Shown here piece by piece: positions 52,001 to 64,000 of a stretch of DNA of 64,000 nt. The notes under the pieces were generated by a model. It did no database searches, was not told where the DNA came from, and saw nothing but the letters and a program-made list of their open reading frames with translations. Each line of letters opens with the position of its first letter. Within the stretch, counting starts at the first letter, position 1. Source of the DNA: Rotaria sordida (Eukaryota > Rotifera > Eurotatoria > Philodinida > Philodinidae); the NCBI GenBank assembly GCA_905250125.1, contig CAJNOL010000619.1, positions 1-64,000 of the forward strand, read 5' to 3'. The position numbers and the translations under genes are program-made.

Positions 52001-53180
52001 CACATACTATTGACTACAGAAGTTCTAAGTAATCATTTTCTTAAGTTAACTCTTCGTACGGACAATATTGACCTTTTATTTTTCATAATTCTGAAATTAA
52101 CTAGACGAATATAATAAATTTTAGATTTAATTTTAACAGCAATTGAATGTTATCATTCACCACATTTATCATTACAATTAGCATCTCTTTGTTTATTTCA
52201 TGGTTTATCTCGAAGTGTTCATCAACTTCGTACAACATTTAATGATACAATTTGTGATATTTTACTCGATGCTATTAAATCAAGTGATTTACATTTAGTT
52301 AAAATTGCATCATCTGTTATTAGTAATAGTGTACTAGAATTTTCTACTTGTCGTACAGTAAATTTAATTAAATTTCTTATTTCTTTTTTTTTGTCTTTTA
52401 TATAAAATAAAATTTTCTTCTATCTAGAGATTACTTTCGGGTGGTATTCTTAACATACTTCTTTCATTTCTTACACATCCGGATCACGAATTATCTATTA
52501 ATGGTATATGGGCTTTACGTAATCTCTCTTACTTATCAACACTTAAAATTAAACAAGATATTATTAATGGTAAAAAATATAGAATTTCCTTTTTAATTAA
52601 AAAACAAAAAAATGAAAAATTTTGTAGGATTAACAATTGATCGAATTTATTCATTACTTGAACAATGTACAGATGAACGATTTCTAATTTGTTTATTATC
52701 ATTATTACGTAATATCTTTAATGAAAGAGATACTGAAGCATTACTACCAATGTTTAATTCAGCGAAATTATTAACAGTAAGAAAAATCAAATTTGAAAAA
52801 CAAAACAAAAAAAAAATAAAATCAATCGAATTAATTTATTTGTTATAGACTTTACAAAGTATGAGTGAGAAAAATTATTCAGAAGAAATTTATCGTGAAA
52901 TTAATTTATTAATTGATCATATTAATTCAATCAATAATTCGGTATAAGCATATACAAATGATTTTTAAATTTTATTCTATTTTTTTTCGAATAATTAATT
53001 TTTATTCATAGTCTCAACAACGATCAACTTCAGATTCGGTTAATCCATCTTGTCGAACATCTCTCTTTCCTGAATGTAATAAAAATCTCTTGTTGTTTTT
53101 TTTTTCTCTCGATTAAAATTCGAATATTTTTCTTTATAATAGATGCATGTGACGAAATGGATCAATTGGATTGTTCATAA
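49062..53180 (+). CDS. ARMC8: ARMC8, armadillo subunit of CTLH/GID E3 ligase
   Basis: Nine exons: 49062-49166, 49234-49868, 50872-51428, 52125-52357, 52428-52569, 52628-52776, 52849-52941, 53012-53075, 53143-53180; 671 aa (human ARMC8 673). Family landmarks are SCLRCLRSFF in exon 2, SHHEDIKKRI in exon 3, CLFHGLSRSVHQLRTTFND in exon 4 and SINGIWALRNLSY in exon 5. The whole is a string of armadillo-like helical repeats rich in Leu/Ile. ARMC8 (yeast Gid5) is the scaffold of the CTLH/GID ubiquitin ligase that holds substrate receptors and, in animals, also affects alpha-catenin turnover. The C-terminal ~60 residues are more divergent and acidic. Introns 2 (1.0 kb) and 3 (0.7 kb) are long. AATAAA lies at 53293. 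Confidence 0.92.
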
Positions 53181-56100
53181 TATTTTGATCATATCTATCG
53201 AATGAACTTTAACATAAAGCAAATATTTTCTGCTTCATGAATTTATTTAAATTAAAAGTGTTTGTTTATTTTTTTTTTCTGTTTTTTTGAAAAATAAATC
53301 TAATACTTTATGCAAAAATAATTAATTTATTATTAAAAATGCATAAAAAAAATTCAATTCATTTTATAATGAATTAAATTGAAAACCTTCATACTTCATT
53401 TTGCCTTTTCATGCACAATAAATTTCCGGAAGAATAAAAAAAGAGCCGATCATAAGTAATTCTCTTTTCAATTATTTGTCAGTCTTAAAGAGTATGTGCA
53501 CTTGTAATGTAGTAATGGTTTTGTAAGTACATTTCTTGCCTACACATATTTCCTTATTGATATTTAGACTATATTGACAAGCTAATGGATATAATATCGA
53601 GGGTTTTAGTATATATATATATCGATAGAAAATTTACGTCAAAGTCAAAGCCCATGATATTGTAGTACTAGAGGAAGATCTAAGATACTTTAATAATTGA
53701 AAATTATTTGCTATTGATCAGTGGAAGGAAGTCACAATTTTCTTTTTTGTTGAAATTCCTCAGCAACTTTATGGAATATTTTTTTTTAGAAATAAAATTA
53801 GAAGATTAGTTCTTTATTCTCGAAATCTATAAAGTAACAAATCCTACAAATAATTCTATTGAATTTTTTTGTGAAAAAATATCATCTATATTATTAAAAA
53901 TTTAGATATTTTTATATCATTTAAAATTTATTAAATCGTAAATGTTCTCGATTCATAGTGTCACTCTAGAGAAATATAAGAATTCTAAAGCACTATTTAT
54001 TTAGGACATTGATTTCTGATAAAAGACATCTTTAGAGACCTGATAAATCCTACAGATTGTAGAGTGTTTTTTTTTCTCTATACTATCTGATGAACTAATT
54101 AAGAATAATACTTTCAAATTATGGAAAACAATGCTAGAAAAACGTTGCTTTTGAAGAAACAAAAAAATTTATGTTCGATTATTTTCTAGTTACTCCACAC
54201 CTACATGCTCACATCGTTATAAACAAAACTAAACTGAATAAAGATTTAGGGGAAAAAAAACAATATTTTCTTTTTGTTTTTACACTAGAAACTATATGCC
54301 TTCTCATAACTGTTATACATACATCAAAGTATATAATCAAAATATGTAAAAGCATAAAAAATTGTTAGCACAGTATCAGTGAAATTAAAAAGTGTGAAAA
54401 ATGATACAGCTTCTGTCATTATAAAAGAGGGAATTCATCAATATATTTCGGTTTATGAATTCCTACCTGATATTAATGCATGTCGATGATGAAAGATGTC
54501 AATCATAGTGTATGTTACAGTGAGTGAGAACGAAGAGTAAAGAAAAGGTATCTTAAATCTAATTATGTTTTATTTTAAACCTGCTATAGATTCTCTCTTT
54601 CGCGGGCATGCTCGTCATGGTCCTTGAACAGGTAGCGACCTTACTAAGGTCATCGTAACAGTATATAACAAAGGAGAAACATTGTTTACTCGTCCTCAAC
54701 TACTCTGATAAAACAAGCTGAGACATGAAAGGACATTACTCAGGTGTCTTTCATGGTCTTGATGTTTCCTTGCTAATACATCTGTCACATGAGTGATGAA
54801 GGACACAATACACAGCCAAACAATATAATTATTGTGTTTAAGCATTAATTTTCTCAAGAACATTAAGCGCAATCAAAGTCGAATACTAACTCATTAGGAA
54901 AAGCTTTTTACTTGAAAAAAGTTTTATCAAAAACATTGAACATTTTTCGTTGCTTAGTGTCTGCTGTCTATCGACTGAGGGGAGGAGGAATCAAATTTCC
55001 ATCCCGTGTACTTTAATAATTCGTTTAGGTCATATTTCAATAACAAAGAATTAGTCAACTTTAGCATATACAAAAAAGGATCGATTGATTCATAACTTAT
55101 TCAACATTGCGATAACAATGAAAAATGAGTAGTATACATATATAGAGTCGCTACGCTCTTCGTATTGTATTATTCAGCGTTTTTAATAGGAATCCAAAGC
55201 AAAATACCAATCCACAATTTACTTTTACTTTTTTCACATCTTGTCAGTAGTAACACAAAAAAAAACAATGGAGTTTATCAAAACCGTAAGTCCATTGAGT
55301 ACTTTGCTCTTATTTGCGGTACTTAATGTTAAAAGTACTCGTATTAATCAGTCTAGTCATGATATTTGCATGCACACAAAGCACTTTTTTTAATAATATA
55401 TGTGATTCTTTTCATAAGAATCGAATTACAGGAAATATAGGACGACTATGAAACCAACAAATATTCCTTTTTGTATTCAAGGTTGTTGTCTAACGCCATC
55501 TGTCTTATCGAATGAATGATTGTTAGCGACATGTATCTAATATTTACACTAATTAATTCTTTTGAATAAACATGAAAAATTAATTTTTTATTATTTTCTT
55601 TTGTTTATTCGAGAATTTTTTATTTTCAATTGGACTTGTGTCTCTAGCGACTATTTATTTTCGAGTTTTCTTCCTTAAAACTGACATCTCACTAGAGGTC
55701 AATTTTGTCAATTTATGGTTGATCACATGTGATTACATTGTTTTTTGTCTACTGTCCATATACATTTCCTGTCATTTAGATTCAACATTCTCAGTTCATT
55801 TCTTTATTTCAGCAATTCCACACTATTGAATATATGTGAGATATGATATATAGAGATGAAATTTTGATATTGAGGAATATCAGAAGTTTTTTTTCATGAA
55901 TTATCAAGGACTTTTTATGGTATTGCACAAAAATCTTTAAAAATAGGTCGATTCTTTCTTTTTTCAGACTTGCATCATATGATATTCATTACGTCTAGAA
56001 TATCTTATTGCCCTTGATTTTAAAAGTACAAACACCATCTCTGATTGTTGTTATTATTCTCTCTTTTTCGCTATATAATTGTTTTTTGTTCATGTCAAGA

Positions 56101-56316
56101 CAAAGAATAGAAAAAAAGAATTCTTTCTTTCCTTTATGTACGTATATAATGACAATCATATGACGCATATTTTTATTTCCTATGATTCACACGTGACATC
56201 GCACAACGTCATCATTACATAACTATAAATGATGGATATTTTTTTGTTTTCTAGACTAATCAGTGTAACACAGTATTTAAAAACGTCTTGTATATTCTTT
56301 GTAAAAACAAAAAGCA
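53181..56316. other. Intergenic, no gene seen
   Basis: 3.1 kb, AT-rich. Begins with the ARMC8 3'UTR. Near 56240-56253 an acceptor-like TTTTTTGTTTTCTAG lies about 60 nt before the ZFAND start, so the 5'UTR may be spliced there. No RNA gene, repeat family or domain was recognised. Confidence 0.4.
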
Positions 56317-57116
56317 ATGGAGCAACCCGAATCTAATCCAACATTTTGTACAAATAATTGTGGTTTTTACGGTTCATCACAATTTGAAGGAATGTGTTCA
56401 AAATGTTATCGTGAACATGTTAATCGTTCATATAATGCTGGACGAACGAATTCATTTAACAGTATGTTTTATTAATTTTTTTTCAAAAAAATAAAATAAA
56501 ATTTCTCTCTTCTAATAAAAAAAAACAAATAGGTTATTACTCATCTTCTAATACTCCTGTGACATCTCAAAATCTTCTTCAAGATCAAGTCATTGAAGAT
56601 AATACAAGTAGTTCGATAGAAAATGATAACAGTGATGATCACTTACAACAACACCAACAGCAAGAAACTGATGCTAGTCATCTTCATCATGTTGCATCTG
56701 CACCAGTCATGTCAACTGAAAATGATGCGATAACAAAGAATGATTCAAATATTGAACAATCTAAATCACTAAGTAAGAAAAAGAATTAAAAGAAATTTCA
56801 AAAAAAAAAAATTAATTTTATACTTCTAGCATCTTCTCCTCTTAATGTAGAAAAGAAAAAACGTAATCGATGTTCATGGGGCACATGTAATAAAAAACTT
56901 GGACTAACTGGTAAGATGATTAATTTCTTTGTGTTTTTTGTTTTTTTAAATAATTTCAAAATTCTAGGTTTTGATTGTCGCTGTGGTGGTCAGTTCTGTT
57001 CATTACATCGTTATGCAAATGAACATAATTGTACATTTGATTATAAAGAATATGGTCAAAATGAAATACGTAAAAATATGCCTGTTGTACAAGCTGACCG
57101 TGTTCAAAGAATCTAG
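56317..57116 (+). CDS. ZFAND6: A20/AN1 zinc-finger protein (ZFAND5/6 type)
   Basis: Four exons: 56317-56461, 56533-56772, 56830-56910, 56968-57116; 204 aa. An A20-type zinc finger at the N-terminus ([10 protein letters not shown], then MCSKCYREH; cysteines 11, 15, 27, 30) is followed by a Gln/Ser/Asp-rich linker with two His-rich patches. A C-terminal AN1 finger begins at Cys143 (CSWGTC, then DCRCGGQFC, then HRYANEHNC). This order and length fit ZFAND5/ZFAND6 and plant stress-associated proteins. The family binds ubiquitin through A20 and acts in proteasome or stress responses in the cytoplasm. Which of ZFAND5 or ZFAND6 it represents cannot be decided by eye. MCM5 starts 287 bp downstream on the same strand. 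Confidence 0.9.
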
Positions 57117-57384
57117 GAAGAAATTCAGACATTTGTATAATTATAATTTATTACTGAAAGCAGTTTTTCTTTTTTCTGTTCATATAAAACAATGCTTTTT
57201 TTTTGTCTTTTGCTTATTTGCCGCGTGGGATTAACCTAAACCATACACGCACTCGTACAGTTCTCTTTTTGTTTTTTTTTCGTGTGTACAAAGAGTGAGT
57301 TAAGTGTATGTAAACATTCTTCTTTTTTTTTTATAGAAAAAAATCAAGATGAAAACAGAAAAAAAAATATTCAATTAGTTAAAT

Positions 57385-57403
57385 TTTTTTTTGTTGTTTC
57401 TAG
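57385..57403 (+). promoter_or_regulatory. Splice acceptor abutting the MCM5 ATG
   Basis: A pyrimidine tract ending TGTTGTTTCTAG lies directly before the ATG at 57404. It could receive a short 5'UTR exon or a trans-spliced leader. Bdelloids are known to trans-splice leaders onto mRNAs. The choice cannot be made from DNA alone. Confidence 0.5.
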
Positions 57404-61151
<3,748 letters not shown>

Positions 61152-62600
61152 ATAGAATAATTAATGATTAAATACTCAAATAGATTTATATTTTGGATGT
61201 GTACAGATATATACATATATAGATATTTTGTCAGATAAAAATATTTTTTCTTAGAAATCAATAGTCAGATGAAATTGTTATTATTTTTCCTGCTTGTTAT
61301 CTATGTAAATGTTTGATAAACGTGTTAAAAAAAAGGATATTTTCATATATATTCAATAAAACGCTATGTTAGATTAATTATTAAAAGTTTACAAAGTAAT
61401 TCATTATTCAACAATGTAAATTTCTTGATCAGGTTTTATATTCGATCTATGGATTAATCAGCAACTTTCTATGAAAAATAATTAAATCTTGACATGACCA
61501 TCTGGGGTTCATCCGAACTTCAGCGAGATTCTTTTTAATGTTATGTATTCGTAACCTTGGGTAGGGTCTTTTCCTTCCGGCTATACTTTACGGACATATA
61601 GTCAAGTGTTCGCTAATAACATCAATCAATCACACCGACGCTGTAAAAAAAATACTTAGCTACGAAAAACAGTAAATGTCCAGCTATTGTGCCGAAAGTT
61701 CAGTTCTGACGAGAAATGAAAACATGCTGAAGCGTTGCAACAAGATTCTCTCCTGATCGACATCGGACCTTTAACAAAGCGGAATGGGTACAGACAATTT
61801 TCTCGGAGTACATGTAAATGTTGTATATACATTACAAGATTATAAATATTTTGAAAATGGGAAATGAGAAGAAAGTAAAAAACGTTGAACAAATATCGGT
61901 CAAACTAACGACTGGTCTTCTTGAAATGAATTTTCCCCTAGAATCACTTCAATTCCGACGTAAGGAAAGTTATCAATACATTCAAGTGTTTCTTGCTGAT
62001 ATTCGCTCCTGAAGCTGTACTGGCTCTGTAGTTGATTGTGCTGGATACAGAATTCAATTTCCTCTTCGAATTGTACTATTTTTCAATTACTGTAAAAAGC
62101 TCAAAAATAAATTGATTGCTATTTGATAAAACTGGAATAAGTCTTGGCAATCTTCTCGAAGGACTTTTTTTGTGTTAGTTAGGACGAGCAAATGATTTTT
62201 TTCTTGTTGACCTTTTTACAATTTTTCTAGTTCGTTACTTCATTGCCGTGAATTTTTAAAATAAAATATTAAGTACAAGCACATGCCATTCGAAAGTCGG
62301 TAAATTGAGCAGTGGATTCGCGGTTTTGGGTAAAATATTCACCAACAGACTCATGCCAAAAAATTAAAAAAAACTTTTTAAACTCTGTTTCTTGTAAAAA
62401 AGCAAGAATTTCTACCGCATATTCGTTCCAAGAATTGTGCCAATTGAAAAACCATTTGTACCAGATGAAACTCGATAAGATATATCGATTGGTACCAAAT
62501 ACCACCTTGTTTATTCGCAATGTAGAAGTTCGAGTGCCACAAGACTGGTAGGATCAGGATTTTCAACACAGGTTATGATCAAATATTGGCGAGGGTGGCT
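61152..62600. other. Downstream of MCM5, no gene seen
   Basis: Includes the MCM5 3'UTR to about 61375. Frames of 60-90 codons between 61.6 and 62.6 kb overlap on both strands, with no recognisable domain and no splice structure. The G+C content looks slightly higher than in the rest of the window, as in old repeat-derived DNA. Confidence 0.35.
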
Positions 62601-62705
62601 GTGAGTGTGAGCGTTCTCTTCAGCAAGCACATTCACACGCACAATCACGTCCCACATCCCACACTCATACCAACACCCACACCTACGCTCACACCCACAC
62701 CAGAG
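62601..62705. repeat. Telomere-like hexamer cluster 1 (degenerate)
   Basis: A C-rich stretch built of 6-bp steps such as CCCACA, CACATC and CACACC (for example TCCCACATCCCACACTC and ACACCCACACC). The complement contains TGTGGG. Units are decayed. Confidence 0.7.
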
Positions 62706-62711
62706 CCGTAA

Positions 62712-63215
62712 TTGGTCAAGAAATACTAGACCGATCCATTCCGGCCGTTCTAAAAATATTTTCAGATAGGTGAAAATCGGCAAGTTCACAAAGGTTTTTC
62801 AGGTGATAAAACTGATATTGGGAACAAAATTTCGGTCTGAACATTTACAAATTTTTACGTTTACCTTTTCTGGAATGCTTATATTCCAGTGAGTCGTATT
62901 TTCCATTTGCTTATAAGGCTCTCGATAATAAAAGATAGGAGCCAACACGAGGTTTTAGTCGGTCAAGAATTTTCGTACCAGTTCGACCCGACCGCTCAAA
63001 TTTTAGGCTAATCCATCCCATCCATTGATCGGCCACTCCCAAAAACCTTTTAGACAGGTGTAAACCAACAGAAAGCGGTTGATTTGTTAGGTCATTGTTA
63101 ACTGATTAATGAGAATGGCTTCGAAAAACGTTCATTTTCTTTTTTCCGATTAGGATTTTTGCAAATCTCCAGGGGGACATATCATGTTCTAGTTGCTTAT
63201 ATCTGTTTGGTATCT
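62712..63215. repeat. Diverged tandem duplication (~250 bp units)
   Basis: Two diverged direct copies, about 62712-62945 and 62960-63215. Shared landmarks in the same order: GGTCAAGAA, TCCATTCCGGCC / TCCATTGATCGGCC, CAGATAGGTG / CAGACAGGTG, AACTGAT, then GCTTATA with GATAA / AGATGA. A partial third start (TCCATCCATTGATTGCCG) is at about 63268. No coding potential. Confidence 0.6.
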
Positions 63216-63689
63216 CAAAGATGAGTATACGAGATATATTTATATAGCGCGAAAAAAAAGTAATTTATCCATCCATTGATTGCCGCACTTCGAATTTTGA
63301 AGTTTTTGACTTAACACTTACAGATAAACCTAATGCTTCTCTTCCAACGACCATCCGAGCCTAAATTTGATCTCCAAAAAAACTTCTATGATATAAGTGT
63401 AGCTCAAACAGCAGTTTTGATTGTACTTTTTAAAAAATAAAGTATACTTCGATTAAAGAAATGAAACAGTGTAGACGAACAAAAGAAAATAAAACATGAT
63501 TTTTGAAACAATGGCGGTTGATAATTTTGATAAGAGCAAGCGAACTTACTCTCAACAAGTTTTTTTAGAGAAAAATGATACATCTATAAAATATTTTTCA
63601 ACCAATAAAAACAGCTGCAAACGGGTCAATCCTGCCATTTCAAATTCGTCCAGCCCGATCAGTACGGGACGGTTGCAACTCTGACCCAT
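63216..63689. other. Non-coding between repeats
   Basis: No gene. An open frame of 62 codons at 63496-63684 has no recognisable features. Confidence 0.35.
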
Positions 63690-63925
63690 AACCTACATCT
63701 ATATCCACACCCACACCCACACTCTAATCCTAAATCTATATCCACGCCCACATCCATACCTACACTCACACATACACTTGCATCCACGCCCATACCAACA
63801 CCTACACTCGTTCTCAAACTCACACAATCCTGAACCCACACCCACACCCACACGTCCACTCACACCTACATCTATATTCACATCCACACCCACATTTACA
63901 CCTCACACACCCACACCCCATATCC
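63690..63925. repeat. Telomere-like hexamer array 2
   Basis: About 235 bp in 6-bp register: runs such as CCACACCCACACCCACAC (twice), with variants CACATC, TACACC, CACGCC and CTACAC. The dominant hexamer is CCCACA (TGTGGG on the other strand). The array is imperfect, so it is interstitial or eroded, not a functional telomere end. Frames through it are artefacts of the repeat. Confidence 0.8.
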
Positions 63926-64000
63926 AAATTTACCAACAATGATAGATCAATTTTTGACAACTTTTTATGGGTATGTTTGACGGATATGTCAGGTTGATCC

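Noticed and set aside
63659..63893. Minus-strand frames rich in Val/Gly/Cys
   Set aside because: Produced by the TGTGGG-type hexamer array.

Overview
The window is eukaryotic nuclear DNA. It is visibly AT-rich, and its genes are split into many exons by mostly 45-100 bp GT-AG introns, with A/T-ending codons. The protein set is animal: rapsyn, ERK, SAS-6, LARP4, ARMC8, ZFAND5/6, MCM5. Compact introns, A/T-ending codons and clusters of CCCACA/TGTGGG hexamers near the right end (the hexamer known from bdelloid telomeres) make a bdelloid rotifer such as Rotaria my best guess. That is inference and I could not test it by search.

Layout, left to right. 1-616 (-): 5' end of a secreted protein gene, cut by the window edge. 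3.3-4.5 kb: large diverged palindrome. 5.4-5.75 kb (-): last exons of a gene with a cystine-knot-like tail. 5.75-11.5 kb: long non-coding stretch with a gapped GAA repeat. 11.6-13.9 kb (+): rapsyn. 14.0-14.5 kb (-): decayed relic of 3-hydroxyacyl-CoA dehydrogenase. 16.4-21.7 kb (-): IAP-like protein with about seven BIR modules and a terminal RING. 24.8-26.9 kb (-): ERK-type MAP kinase. 29.4-35.7 kb (-): centriolar SAS-6. 36.5-37.4 kb: decayed minisatellite and a near-perfect 219 bp inverted repeat. 38.0-40.3 kb (+): unrecognised helical protein. 41.1-47.6 kb (-): LARP4-type RNA-binding protein. 49.1-53.2 kb (+): ARMC8. 56.3-57.1 kb (+): A20/AN1 zinc-finger protein. 57.4-61.2 kb (+): MCM5. 61.2-64 kb: no gene, but telomere-like repeats and diverged duplications.

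For the eight complete recognisable genes I rebuilt every exon by hand. In each the phases close without a stop, and the lengths fit the families: rapsyn 430 aa, ERK 399, SAS-6 703, LARP4 1102 (or 1181 with an optional exon), ARMC8 671, ZFAND 204, MCM5 733, IAP-like 1013. These are unrelated housekeeping and signalling genes, not a pathway cluster. The one arrangement with a possible functional link is ZFAND-MCM5: same strand, 287 bp apart, with a splice-acceptor-like sequence abutting the MCM5 ATG, as in trans-spliced downstream genes.

The recurrent unusual theme is palindromic (foldback) non-coding elements, at least seven in 64 kb, in introns and between genes. They range from one almost perfect copy to badly eroded ones, and three belong to one family. 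Two 10-N assembly gaps are present, one flanked by the same 47 bp on both sides.
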